From assembly GCA_022577435.1 (NCBI GenBank), contig JAKOON010000021.1, positions 970,501 to 1,034,500 of the forward strand: a stretch of 64,000 nt of DNA, given 5' to 3'. The notes beneath the pieces were generated by a model, which saw only the letters and a list, made by a program, of their open reading frames with translations, was not told the origin of the DNA and searched no databases. The position numbers were made by a program, and so were the translations under genes. How positions within the stretch are numbered: position 1 is the first letter of the stretch; each line of letters begins with the position of its first letter. This DNA comes from Embiotoca jacksoni (taxonomy: Eukaryota > Chordata > Actinopteri > Embiotocidae). Positions 52,236 through 64,000 of the stretch are shown here, piece after piece.

Positions 52236-55200
52236 GCAACCCCAAATCCGATGGGCCGCCAATGGGTGATGAATTATTCCCTGTCTGAGTCACAGCATTG
52301 GTGTTATCACAGAGCCTGCCACTGCACTGGGATGACAGCAGTGACAGCCCCCAGAAAAGATTTAGCGCTGACAAGTGATACTTCCTCATAATACATCTCC
52401 CTGGCCCTCTCCCCTGTCCCCCTGTTCCACAGCCTCTCCATGCACACAGGATGATTTTTTTTATTTTTTTATCCCTCAACTTGTATTTGTTTAAGTGGGC
52501 AAGGTGGGGGGGAATAGGAAGGGGGTCTCTTTGCCACCACTTCTATGGCATAAGTGCACTAGGTACAGTAGATCACCTTGGAAGGAGGTATGGGCACAAA
52601 CCCAGACTACTGCTTGTTGTCAGTACTTGTGTTATAGGGGCACACACACACACATACACATACACATGGAGACACACTCTCACACACACATACACAACCT
52701 GCATGTGCATGACTCGGTTTGTCACCAGTTCCATTAGGGGGCTCTCGTGCTTAAGGAATGCCTGTTGTGTTTTTGCATCCACAGTACTAAGCCATATTTC
52801 CCCACTTGTTTTCTCTTTTTGCTCTCCTCCGTTTCTTCCCTCTCTTCTTCTTTTCGTCCTTCTTCCTCATCTTCCTCCCCCTGCAGAAAAGGTCACGTAT
52901 TGCCTACAGTGATGAGGTGCGCAACGAGCTCCTGGGGGAGGACGCCAGCTCTTCGGAAGGCCAGGTGAGGTGCTAATCAGGGGCCCAAACGGCACCAGTG
53001 TGGGTGGCTGACTGGCCCCCAGGGTGAGGAGGTGGGCCCCTTATAGGGGCCATCGAGAGCTGAAACCACACTATTGTCACCAAGTCATGCGGAAGGAACA
53101 CTGTTTAATGCAAAGCTGGCTTGCCAGTGAGTGGGCTCAGGGCATGGGACCAGTGTCTGGCCAAAGCCAGATTGTGACCGACACAAACACACACACGCAC
53201 GTATGCACAAGTACGCACACATGCACACCTAAACACAAACACACAATCCAAATCCAAAATTTGAATCCAAAACCCCAGCCTCCCCACTCTAACAGTCCCA
53301 CAGCTGTTCTCCAGCCGGGTGCGGACTTCGGCTTATAATAGATCCTCACGATGAAGATACACACACACATATACACACACACACACGCACACACACGCAT
53401 GCAAATACACACGCAGAGAATTTGTAAATTTTGTTCTCTTGTCTGTTTGTAAACTCCAGCGGTGGCAAACCTGCACAGTGCAGATACTCAACATGAATAA
53501 AGACACAGGTTCACCATAATGATGGCTGAAAAAAAAAAAATCACTGAAATATTTGGTGCAACGCTCCAGAGAAATAATGTTTTAGTCGCTATATACTTTT
53601 ATTTATTATTTAATGCCAGTCTTTAATCAAAAATCTTGAATTCTATTTGACTTCTATTTGTTTTTTGTTTTTATCTATTATCTATCAACATATTCACAGT
53701 TGGTTTTATTGTTTATTAAAAGAGAGTGAGTGACAATATCAGCTCAGCCTGTTGAAATAAAGACCACATTATCAATTTTCCTTCATTGTCAGCAATGTCT
53801 ACAAAAGATTCATTCACACCATTTATGCAAGTATCAATGATTTAATAAAAACAATTATTCGGAATTGTGATCTTGATGACTCGAAAACAAAATATGCCAC
53901 ACATTCTTTTAAACCTAAGTTGTTTTGAATACATTGTTTTGAATAAAGCTGCAACAAAACAGCAAAACAACGTTTTAACATTTAAGACGCGCTTACCTAT
54001 TGCTCACCTGCACAACTGCCACTCACACGCAGCCACTCTCAACTATGACCAAACGTCTTTTAACTAATTATATATTGCCTTTGGAATCATCTGTCAACTT
54101 GCAGGGGTTACTGTGTCTCAAGGCACACACTATCACACACACGCTCACACGCAAATAAATGCTTTGCACTTGCAAATGTGCACACTCAAAAGAAAAGAAA
54201 AAGGATGAATATTGAAATGCATATTTGCACATTTAGTCCCACAGTGCTGTATGGGAGTATATTTAGATGATTCACAACCAAGCATAGCTAAATAAAGTTG
54301 TCTGTGTTTTTTTTTTTGAACATTTCCCTATTACCATTTCAATGATGACCCATGAACTGCACATCTTAGAAACATATGTATCCTGAGCCAAGATGTGTAA
54401 TTGATATGCATATTCCTGGCAAATTAGCGAGACACAAAAGTGACTCCGACATTTTATGCAGAAGTTGGAAAGAGACTTGCTGTCAGAAATGCCACGTTTG
54501 AAATACTGATGGGTCCTATCAAGATCTTGTCAAGGAAAAAAAACTGAAAAAAAACAGATCACATTTCATTTCAAATCTTATTTCCCCTTCATTAAAAATG
54601 GATCCAAAAATATTTAAAAGTTGTATTTATAAATTTTGAATCAAAACATCTCAAACGAAAATACCGAAATAAAAGCTTTAGGATTAATATTGTGGCATGA
54701 TATTACACATTTGTATTATAGGTGTTTGGAAATTACTGCTTTATTGTAATTATTAAAATGAATATTAGTCAATAGACAATAATTATCAAATTTATTTTAT
54801 ATTGTTTTATATCATATAATTGAATTAATAAATGACAATCTTGTTTAAATCCATACATGTAAAAATAAAGATAGTGGAGTATGACGTTTAAATCTCAGAA
54901 CACAAATCCACAGCATGTTATTTTTCATTTAATAACAACAATAATCATTTTAACTATAAAATATAGAACCATATTAAAAAAAAAAATCTACGTTATTTAT
55001 TCCATTAATATAAATTATACACTAGAGGAGGTATAAAATAGTTTTACCTTTGAACATATTTATCTTTGGGAATTTAGGGCTAATGTAATGCATTTAAAAA
55101 TCAAAGCTATACTAAGAGACATAGTCCCTTTTTTATTCTAGTATTCATTTGATTTTATTTTCCAAATGTATATTCTCTAATAATTTTACCAGTATTCAAA

Positions 55201-58200
55201 GCATTACTATGTTTAAAAATGTACGATGAAATAATTGTATATTTACAATTAAGTTATTTAAATTCAATAATTGAAACTATTCATGTCTGATGTGACACTT
55301 TAAAAATTATAACATCTAAAACACACACCAGTAGAACCAGTTCAAGCAGGGGGGAAAAAGCAAAGTAAATAGATGATATACATTTTTCCTTTTTCTTCCA
55401 GGTGCTGTGTTTGCCTCATTTTCATTTTAAAACTTGTGGAGATAATAGTTGTCTTGGTCTTGCTGTGAGTGGAGTACTCGGAACTTCAGTTTTTTTTTTT
55501 TATCTAACGAGACGGCGGTGATAGGAGAGGGGAAAAGATGGTGGGGGCTGGGGCAAGTTGGTCAATTTAATTCCTGACGATCTGAAAGAGGTCAGGATCA
55601 TTTCATATAGCCCTGGCTGAGCAGATCATTACCAGTCACAAATCTGTTGGTTACATGGCAAGGATTTATAGCTAAGTAAATAGGGAACCGTCATAAGTTC
55701 TGAAAATGGCGTGTTGGCCCTGCGATAATGGCTAAAGGACGATTTAATAGAGTTCGGCATTTATTCGTTATCTGTATGCGGACAGAGACTGAATTGGCAC
55801 TATCACTCATTTTTTTAATAATGTGGTAGGCTACCATTGCACATTTTTTCTTTCTGTTTCCTCTGCATGCAACACACGCACAACTCTTGGTGTGTGCGCG
55901 CGCACACACACACAGACACACACACACACAGACACACACACACAGACACCACACACAAAGCAGCAAATGCACACACATTTTTCACACACGAACACTATAC
56001 GGAATAGTTTCGATTTCAGTCACAGCAGAAGGCTTGGCCACAAGAGATTGTGCTGGTTTGAGCCGGCATGGACCAGATTTTACAGGCTACAAAGGAAGCC
56101 GATTACCACTTGTATCGAATTCCGTATTGGATAAAAAAAAATCTTTTGTTTGAAAAAAAAAAAAAAAAAAAAAATTGCTGATTATCATAACAGAAAAATT
56201 GCAGCAGTGCAATTTTGAATACTGGCTGGCATCACAAAAACACAAGGAAAGGCGCTCATGCAGGAGTAATTATACCATTTACAATATTCTGTATTTACTG
56301 CTGTATATCTCTTGAGCAACACGAGCATCGTTGGCCACACTAAAGAATGGATGCCAAAGAAAAATAAAGCTAAACAGGAAGAAACAAGAACCACAGCTCA
56401 ACATGCCCCTCGTATAGTTTTAATAAATCCTCCACAAGGACTTGCAATCAGTCAGGCAGCACAAATGAGCTCGAACAAGTTTTGTTTGGTATCCATTGAC
56501 TGATGGCTGAGCTGGGGTGAGGGATCGCAGGATCTGATGGGTTTGTTCAATCCCCCCAAATAACCACATCCACAGTGTCGTTTTAAACTTTGGCCTCTTC
56601 AATAATGCATTCTTAGCAGGGAGTTGTTGCTTAAGTTAGAAAAGACAGTTTCCACTCTAAAGTGCGTCTTTTTACTGCCGACATTTTCAAGGGTAAGAGC
56701 TCTTTAGAAAAACATAAAGTTATACTTGTTTACCTCCCACGTTACAGATATTGACAGTATTTTTTGTTTACACCACGACAGTAAACTGTAGATATATTTT
56801 TATGATGAGCAAAAATGATGCAAGAACTATTTTTGAGATGCTTCTAAAATTACAAGGGCGACTGTTGTGGCAGAAGCAAGATTGTAGTGTGAGAATTAGT
56901 TTATGATTTTTGGTTGTTTTTTTTTGTATTGTATAGATTCTTTCAGAATCCATTATTTATGAAACATTTCTTCGAGTGTATCTACTGGTAGTGTTTTAAA
57001 TAGAGGAGAGAAATGTTTGCAGTGCAGTATTGTTTTTTTGTTTTTGTTTAGGATATCAGTGTATTGTTTTTTTTTTTTTAATTTCTTTATTCTGGCCATA
57101 AGAGCTCCTTGTCACCTGTTTGGGATTATTTTATACCAGATCTGGTGCATTTCTGGACCTTCTGCCAGCTTTGTTTTTAACCCTCGAGTTAAAAAGCAAT
57201 CAGGTTTGTTACTCAGGATATAAAAACTCTCCCCTTATTTGACAATTATTCAATACTTAGCAAATCCAAAATATACTTCCTTCCCCTTTCTCTGCCAAAT
57301 GTGTTGCATTCCCACAATAAGCCTTTCTTCCTCCTCTAGAACTCAAACTTAAGAAAAGACCATGGGAAGCAACCTTTTTAATTGTGATTAGGCATAATTA
57401 ATGGCAAATGGGATTACTGGCCTCCCTCAAATGTCTGATTCATTATCAGAGATGCAAGATTTTCCAGGACAGGGAATAGGAATAGCATTTCTTATTTACT
57501 TCACTTTAAATTTGCTATTCTCTTTCATCAAAAATGTATAGCTATGCTAAGATTCATTTTTCATGATCTGTGGCTGTCCCAATAATAAGCAGCACTGTAT
57601 GTGTATACAATGGTAGCCCCAGGTGGCTTTCCATACATAATCTAAATAGCATGCACCTTTACTGAGATTGATAAGCTCCATGAAATATTGACGGCATATC
57701 AGCATTGATAAACAGTGGTACAAATAGTGTGCCTCAGCATTTCTAGAGCTCGGTTCCAGAGGGCACACATTTTCCTTTTAATCCTTTTCCAGAGAATTTC
57801 ACAAAATGACAGATACAAAATATTTTTCCCCATGTTTAAACATACTGTAAATGTGCAGACTATATTTTACTCTTTTTTTTTTTTCTTCTTTTCTTTTGCT
57901 ATATCAACTCCTGTGATGTGACTTCCTTGATAATGTTCGCTGATATTGCAAGTCGAGCGATCCATTCCCTCTCCTTGTTTAATGTGACAGCGGCAGGACT
58001 TGATCTTTGTTTGTTCAAAAAAGTCAGCTCGAGCGGCGTGTTTAGCTCCGTTTAATGTTTTTGTCTTGTGATTTCCAAATGCTAAACATGTAAACGGGTA
58101 AATCGTCAAGGTTAATTCTGCATCCAGCCACACGACTGATCGTCTTCCTGCCATGTTCCTGCTTTTTTTTTTTTAATCTGTCCTTCACTCCTCCATCTTT

Positions 58201-58255
58201 CTCTCTTCTCTCCTTTTTTGCTCTCATGATGCAGTTGATAAAGTTACGTGAAGAG
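29704..58255 (+). CDS. vti1a: Vesicle transport through interaction with t-SNAREs 1A (5' part; gene runs out of the window)
   Basis: A Qb-SNARE acting in Golgi and endosome membrane fusion. Exons found: 29704-29797, 35610-35668, 36570-36680, 52887-52964 and the microexon 58235-58255. Together they make 363 nt, residues 1-121 of about 217. The translation begins MSSDFETYEQDF and has the same length as human up to this point. It covers the N-terminal three-helix (Habc-like) domain, including LEQMDLEVREIP and RIAYSDEVRNELLG. The SNARE motif and the C-terminal membrane anchor must lie beyond 64000; no matching exon was found between 58256 and the end. The last exon has 21 nt and encodes LIKLREE, the short insert that distinguishes the brain form (Vti1a-beta) in mammals. 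All splice sites are GT-AG and the phases agree. Introns are large: 5.8, 0.9, 16.2 and 5.3 kb. Confidence 0.96.
29798..35609 (+). other. vti1a: vti1a intron 1
   Basis: 5.8 kb without recognisable coding sequence. It contains the SINE at 32590-32920 and many short A or T runs. The 3' end has a TC-rich stretch (35480-35608) leading into the acceptor. Confidence 0.8.
32590..32920 (-). mobile_element. tRNA-derived SINE (common teleost family), internally deleted
   Basis: Read on the minus strand from about 32918, the element opens with a tRNA-like head. A GGCGGTGCAGCGGTTAGC block serves as A-box and GTTCGAATCC near 32858 is a good B-box. The body follows, with the CAGGTCGCCAGT... (plus strand) and GGAGCCTATCCCAGCT blocks shared by very many teleost copies. 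The tail ends in GGAT repeats near 32600. Compared with the consensus I remember, a central segment around 32790-32810 is missing. Lineage name not assigned. Confidence 0.75.
35669..36569 (+). other. vti1a: vti1a intron 2 with CA repeat
   Basis: A 0.9-kb intron. It holds a CA-rich microsatellite at about 35800-35870 and no coding signal. The reading frame of exon 2 closes soon after the GTACGT donor. Confidence 0.85.
35800..35870. repeat. (CA)n / (CATA)n microsatellite
   Basis: About 19 CA units, then mixed CATA and CACC units, in vti1a intron 2. Confidence 0.95.
36804..36935. repeat. (TA)n and (CA)n compound microsatellites
   Basis: A TA tract at about 36804-36837 (17 units) and a CA tract at 36889-36935 (about 23 units), 50 bp apart and close to the 5' end of vti1a intron 3. 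Confidence 0.95.
38567..38605. repeat. Poly-C / poly-A junction
   Basis: A run of 25 C with one T interruption, followed directly by about 11 A. Such runs are unstable and prone to assembly error. Confidence 0.9.
39159..39228. repeat. (CA)n microsatellite with CG-rich interruption
   Basis: CA units from 39159, interrupted by ACAT and then by CGCTCGCGCG at about 39206-39215. Confidence 0.92.
44263..44280. repeat. Poly-C run
   Basis: Eighteen consecutive C in vti1a intron 3, followed by T and C-rich sequence. Confidence 0.9.
45130..45182. repeat. (CA)n microsatellite
   Basis: CA units with an AAAC start and a GCACACACATGTGTGC end. Confidence 0.93.
46543..46605. repeat. (CA)n microsatellite
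   Basis: About 31 perfect CA units, flanked by CT-rich sequence on the left and GACACAGAC on the right. Confidence 0.96.
52162..52230. repeat. (TG)n microsatellite
   Basis: About 34 perfect TG units, preceded by a GAGAGA stretch and followed by GAGAGAGG. It lies about 0.65 kb before vti1a exon 4. Confidence 0.96.
52965..58234 (+). other. vti1a: vti1a intron 4 (5.3 kb)
   Basis: No coding signal. CA-rich simple sequence lies at 53180-53240, 53360-53412 and 55898-55950. There is a very AT-rich block at about 54540-55330. The intron ends in a long T/C-rich tract (58164-58222) and then CTCATGATGCAG at the microexon. Confidence 0.8.
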
Positions 58256-61200
58256 GTAAGTGCTTCTCTGCTCTCACAATTTAAATTCTGCTTTCTCACT
58301 GAAATTTCCATTTGCCCTCTTCTCTCCCACAGAAAATTAAAATCAGCTCATTTGGACACTTTTTGCATGTCTGATTGAACAGCTTAAAGGCCAAACCACA
58401 GATAATGAATTCACTGAAGACCAGCTTCTCTAGTTCCCCCTCCCTTAAATATCAGAAAGTGAAGATGAGATATAATTTCTAATGCACTTTTTTTTGAAGG
58501 GGAATCAAGTAAGTCTTAAAGTAGCTTGAGTTTAGACACAGTTTAGAACTTGATCAACTTCTTAATTTCAGGTGGGAACGGCAACTTGTAAAATTTCCCG
58601 TTCCTTAATTTTGTTGAATCGGGCCGAATAAGTTGCTTTTCGGACTTTTGGAATATACCAGACTGAGATTATTGCTAGTTATATGATGCGTGTTTAAGGC
58701 ATTATGACTTTGTATTTGTTTTGTCATTCACCGTTGCATTAACATAACCACCGGTGCCAAAGATTATTGCACTTATTTCATAATTTTTGTATGTATTTTG
58801 TTAGTTGGACACTATAAAGTGCGTAAGTGTCAAAGTGCTATTGATTATACAGTATATACAGTGTGCATACATCTAACCGATGCTGGATTTACAAGGTGAT
58901 TGCCAATACTGATAATAGGAAGTAAAAACATTATGGTATTGCTGTATCAGCAAATATTCTTTATGTATGTATCCTATACATACAGTATATGTAAACACAT
59001 TTTTTTTTTGCCACGATCCTTCAAATGGGATCTTCGACCACTTTTTACGCTCGTGACAAAGATGTGTAATGTTGGCAGATATTTTCCGGTTTATTGTCCA
59101 CAATGACATCAGTGCGCTGGAACATTAAACCTCACTGCAAACTAAATAGTTTGAGATAACTATTAAAGAAAAGCAACAGCAGAAATGGAACAATTTCCGA
59201 TTTACCCCAATCATCTGTTTCTGCCTTACATTCTGTAAACTAGTTTTTATATCAGCGCACATGGGCTAATATATACTCCAATATCGATATATCCGTCATA
59301 GACCAATATCAGACACATGGAAAGACGCATGTCAAAGTGTAAGTGAAATCCTTGTGACAATCATCCTCTGTTCATTGCTGAATTGTAGGTCATATTAGTG
59401 TATGCAACATCTAAAATACCTTTTTTTTTTTTTTTGCTGATAAAGTTAGCAACACACGAAGCTTGTTGCTTAATTTTGCTAGCTTACCAAAGTAGGCACA
59501 CTATGGTAAGACTATGTGAAATGATGATGACTAATAACAATAATAATAACGATAGTTAGCATTAAAGATTAGCCATAAAAATTGTTCAGCCTGATTAGCA
59601 GCGCTTGCCTTGAATTTCTTCACTCTCAGGTGGTGAAGGAAAGGCTGCGATGCTGAGAGAATCCCTGCAACTTTTATGTCATTGCAACATCTGTATTAGC
59701 TGTAACTCTGATACAGACGCTCTAATTGTGCTGCTCCAGCGATAATTAGATGCAAACTGACTTTGTAAATCGAGTGAGTCTTTTGGGTAAAAAACAAAAA
59801 CAAAAACGAATTAGAGCAAACAATATCAAGCTACAATGACCACCCGTCATTGTGTTTCCTTTAAGTTTGAAAATATTTATAGTATTTACATAAGTGATGT
59901 GAAAACCCTGCTCACACATACAGCACTTTAAAGATCTATTATAAGTTAGGTAGTTGTGTTTAAAGTGGTATTTCAATAGCTTGCAAACAGTTCAATAGTA
60001 GCCTGAAACATTTAAACTTGGAACTGCTCAGCAATATCCCTATTATCATCTTAAATGTCATCATGCTTAAGTGTAATGTACATTTTCATAACACTGTGCT
60101 GCTATGTGAATATCAACCCTGCACTGTAACATCACAATGTTTCTGAAGAATACTCATTAGTTGTCACATTATATCGAATGTATTATTATAACTAAAACTT
60201 TTGAAAATCCTTTCAGAGGAAGTGAATTTTGCTCTAATTGAGGCAGATTTTTTAGCTACTGTAACTTACACTCTATTCCTGTCCTGATCTGAACTTGTCT
60301 TTGGCAATGTACTTACACTATGTTGTTAAATGAGCCTTTGAGTGAGACTATATTCAAGAGGGATTCTGGAGTAGCAGAGTAATTCAATTCCTATCAAAGG
60401 CTCTCCATTCATACCTATCCATAATTTAGAGTGCCAACCTGACCCAGATGCCATGTTATCTCACTTTTTTCTTTTATTTAGCTGTACTTTTGTTTCCCCC
60501 TTCTTCTTCCCACTTTTTTCTGTGCATTTCCTCCTAGCCTGAGGGTCAGAAGACATCTTGAGTTACCTCACCTGTCTTCCCTTTTTGGAATGGTCCAGGC
60601 TGTGTAATCGGGCTTGATTCTTTGCCCTCGTCGCCATTGCACTCTTTTACCCTCCTGCTCTTCCTGTATTTGTATCAAAGGCTGGCACAGCTTATACACA
60701 CTTAAGCCTTGCTTTTAAAAAAACTACACTTTTTTTCTTCAGCTGAAAAACATGTTTAAATATTTAGCACCCATATTCACAGCTGTTTGACACTTGTAAT
60801 TCCTCGTCTTACAAGTCCCAAACAAACGGCACAGAAGATCACACAGTCAGTCTGAATCACAGCTGTCATCATTATTCACTTTGACTCTCCCCCACCCTTA
60901 TTGAAATAATAAGGAAATCATCTGAACTTTGGAAAATGGTGATAGTAACTGCCTGTGTTTGATATTGAAAAAAGGCAGGAGTAGGAAAGAAGAGGGGAGA
61001 GATTTCTTTTGAGCTACAGCTGCATTGTTCTGGGGCTCCCTGTTAATAACTTACAACTGAAGAGTGTTTCTTGACGCAAAAAAGCACAACAAATTTTTTT
61101 TTGTGGTTCCTAAGAAGATCTTTGTTCAAAATGTAGGTGTCAGATGAAAAGGCATACATACATAGGCAGAAATGGTGGAGGTGGCGGTGGGGTGCACCGG

Positions 61201-64000
61201 TGCACTCACAGATGCACAATATTTCTCATATATTGTATTTAAATCCTTTGCTAGAAGGCTCCATGAGACAATCAGATATGATTTGATGAGATCCTTAGTT
61301 TTTTTTTAAAGTGGATAAATTGAGTTGCAAGCCAGTATTTTAGAATGAATAGGTGTTAGTAGACGTCTTTGCCTTATTCTGAAGGATTCACAAGTTTTAT
61401 CAGAACCGCAGGGGTCAAACCTTGATATGGGACATTGTAACTCAGCAGGGGCCGGCAGTCACATTGCATTTCTCTCGGCAATAAATGCTGACAAGAAAAT
61501 CTTGGATTTCTGCTTGCTGCAGAATAAAATAGCTCAACACTTTGATACGTTTGCATTTTGTAGCTGTTGTGCAACATTACTGGAATATTTATTTTCTGGT
61601 GAGTAAGAGTTCCCTCATTTTAGCCTGTAGACATAATCTATACATCAGCCTTTTTCTACGTCGTGAGGGACGTTTAGTTTTCATTTTAGACGTTTCTTTT
61701 CATTATTTTCCATGGTATCATCTTGTGTTCATGGCTGGATTGTTCCATTATTAGGGCCATCACAGTGTGCCATTACTGGATTCTTAGTGGCTGAACTCTC
61801 ACCCTTTCCTTCGCGTTCTGTCACCGTCAAACTCGGGACGCATTATTCTAATGATCACACACATATATACGCTGCCACTGCCACCAGTACCCCCACCCCC
61901 CCTCCCTCCCTCCACTCCCCACCTCCCACCACCAGCAACACCCCCTCCAACCTCACCCACCCACCCACCCACATTCACCCTCCCCTCCCCTCCCCCCGGG
62001 CCTAAAAGAAGACAGAACGAGGGAGAGAAGAGACACAGAGAGAGAGAAATTCAGGAGGAGAAAGCTTTGAAGTGGCTTTCCATCGCAGTGAGTCTGCCGG
62101 CCGTCTCCCCGAGACGTGTCACCTTTGCCGAGAGGGAATAGGAAAATCACGTTTCGAATGGTAATGATAACATACTAATCACTTGAGCTGTTTGAAGAAC
62201 CCGGGGAGTGTGCTACTCTGTCAGTATCCCTGGCTGCCTCATGCTCCCAGGCACACACAGGCAGTGCAGCCATGGTCTAGGTGTATTAGCTTAAGCATTG
62301 CATGTCAATACGTCCCCTCGTTCTCAGCTGATCCATAGGGGCTCATTATAGCCCAAGCTTGGTCTCCATTTTTCTCCCACATGCACGCTGCCACCACGTC
62401 TGCTGGTACCGCTACCACTTCCACACCCATGTAACCCCTCCCCCAAACCCCCGACCACACCCTTCACCGAAAACACACCTTGCATCCAGCCCCACTCGCC
62501 ATCTCCTTATCGGTTTCCTCCTACCACAGGCCCATTTTACCAGCCATCCACCTACTCGTTCTTCTCTCCCTCCATCCTCCCCCTGCCCTCCCTTTAACTA
62601 TTAAAAAGTATCTCAGCAATTTTAAATGACATCTGTCAGCGGCACAAAGAAAAAGGAAACGAGGGAAGGAGTTCAGAGGGAGTTTTTCTCCTCCCTGCTC
62701 TTTTCCCATCCCTCTTGTTGTCAAACTTTGAAAAGTGTGTCGTTGACTTTTTTTTTTTTTCCCTCCACATTTTTCATTTCCTCTGAGTGATTAGCTGGTA
62801 CACATTTTGACAGCCCAACCAAAAGTAGAGATTTCGCTTCTTCCCCTGTCCCCTCCGCTCATGTGATGGGCATAAACTCTTGTCAGTGGGGCGGTTGTCA
62901 TTCATCGGGTTGTTTTTGAGTGTCAAATGTGTTACATCTGATCAGTTTCTTAACATAGCGCATTAGAAAGGCCATCAAAACCAACAGTGTTCAAGTAAAC
63001 ATTTAACTCTTCCATGTTTATGCTGTTTGTGATCCTCTTCTGAATGCTGTATGGTTTAGTGAAAGCTTGGTCTGAGTTTGGACTTGTACATAAAGGATCT
63101 CGGTTCAGCGGATAAAAAGGGACTGTATATGTTGTTTTTGAAAGTATGTTTATACGCCGATAAGCCACAACATTAAAACCACTAGCAAGTGAAGCATAAA
63201 GTATAATACGGCAGTTAATCCTCCCTTCATTCAGATTTTAATGTTAATTTGTTATTCAATCTGATTGAGAGGTGTTGATATATGTTAATGGTCAGTTTGG
63301 AGACTGTAATTTGTGGTGCTGCACTGGGTTCCGAACAATTTGTTCCTTCAATCTAAATTAAATGTGTTGACAAATTATTATATAACCTGCAGTTCAACAG
63401 CACCACAAATCACAGTCTCCAAAATGATCATTAAAATAAATCATCACCTCTCTCCATTAGATTAAATACCATCAGAACATTATAATCCTTATGTAGGAAG
63501 AACTTTTGCTGGACTGTTGTGTCATACTTAATGCTTCACCTCAGTGGTTTTAATGTTAGAACTGATTGGTGTCTGTTAAATTGTTGGTTGAAAGTTTACG
63601 CTCCACAAATATAGATTCATATTAGAATTGATTGAGATTAGCTGCCACAATAGTAAGGTATCATACTCACAAACTTCGACTGTAGATCTGTCTTTTGAAT
63701 ACACTTAAATATTTGGCTGACAGTTTGTAAAACCAATGCCCAAAACAATTTGATCAAAATTTTTTTAAATCAGCTGGAAACAAGCATCGTGATGAAATCA
63801 ATTAATAAGTATAATAAATCAACTTCAATATCCAGTCATTATTTGAAACTGAATCATATAAAACCATTTTAAAGTGCAGAATCACCGAGCAACATGGCCC
63901 CAATACGGTTTACAGACATGAACCAGAACATATGGCAAGCGAATAAGATAATACAAGTTAAAGTAAGACAACCACACAGAAACATTAATGTTAACATACG
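58256..64000 (+). other. vti1a: vti1a intron 5, continuing out of the window
   Basis: AT-rich intron sequence. I looked for the next vti1a exon (the family continues RAHLLDNTERLER) and did not find it. It contains a C-rich stretch at about 61880-62000 and the foldback element at 63169-63557. Confidence 0.7.
63169..63557. mobile_element. Palindromic foldback element (MITE-like), about 390 bp
   Basis: The left end AACATTAAAACCACT (63169-63183) recurs inverted at 63543-63557. Going inwards, the arms keep matching: GTGAAGCATAAAGTAT against its mirror near 63516-63537, then GAGAGGTG, then GGAGACTGTAATTTGTGGTGCTG (63299-63321) against its mirror at 63396-63420. Arms of about 160 bp surround a loop at roughly 63325-63390. 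There is no coding potential. The terminal block resembles a 'CCACAACATTAAAACCAC' sequence common in fish genomes. The transposon superfamily is not established. Confidence 0.8.

Larger units (their letters stand above)
36681..52886 (+). other. vti1a: vti1a intron 3 (16.2 kb)
   Basis: No exon or second gene was recognised. The content is AT-rich sequence, several microsatellites, poly-C/poly-A runs and a few long non-repetitive stretches rich in homeodomain- and POU-like motifs, listed under findings. A polypyrimidine tract of about 80 nt precedes the acceptor at 52886. Confidence 0.75.

Noticed and set aside
61712..62141. Proline-rich open frames near 61.7-62.1 kb
   Set aside because: They come from C-rich simple sequence in vti1a intron 5 and overlap each other in two frames. 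No start context, splice signals or family resemblance.

Overview
The window is vertebrate nuclear DNA from a ray-finned fish, most likely a spiny-rayed teleost. The evidence is multi-exon genes with GT-AG introns, many dinucleotide microsatellites, teleost-type interspersed repeats including a tRNA-headed SINE, and proteins that align well with vertebrate families. No bacterial-style operons, CRISPR arrays or phage genes were seen.

Layout. (1) 221-2252, minus strand: scattered exon-like pieces of a CD63-type tetraspanin that has lost nearly all its signature cysteines, probably a pseudogene or a very divergent paralogue. (2) 2253-8309: no convincing gene; two copies of one dispersed teleost repeat and a long GAAA tract. 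(3) 8310-16110, plus strand: a complete 17-exon myosin light chain kinase of smooth-muscle/telokin type (864 aa by my splice model). One of its introns carries a dead reverse transcriptase from a LINE. (4) 17980-22376, minus strand: complete coasy, the bifunctional CoA synthase (556 aa, 9 coding exons), convergent with the kinase gene. (5) 25088-28055, minus strand: complete zdhhc6, an ER palmitoyltransferase (411 aa, 10 coding exons). (6) 29704 to beyond 58255, plus strand: the first five coding exons of vti1a, a Q-SNARE, head-to-head with zdhhc6. Exon 5 is a 21-nt microexon. The remaining vti1a exons lie outside the window. (7) vti1a introns fill 29.8-64 kb. They hold microsatellites, a SINE, a palindromic foldback element at 63.17-63.56 kb and several complex stretches that look like candidate conserved non-coding elements.

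The genes do not form one pathway. The kinase phosphorylates myosin regulatory light chain under calmodulin control, coasy makes CoA, Zdhhc6 uses acyl-CoA to palmitoylate ER proteins, and Vti1a acts in Golgi/endosome fusion. The zdhhc6-vti1a pair is a conserved vertebrate arrangement. In human, COASY lies on another chromosome, so the join between coasy and zdhhc6 is a rearrangement between lineages. All exon boundaries were read by eye from splice signals, reading phase and family knowledge. No alignment or expression data were available.
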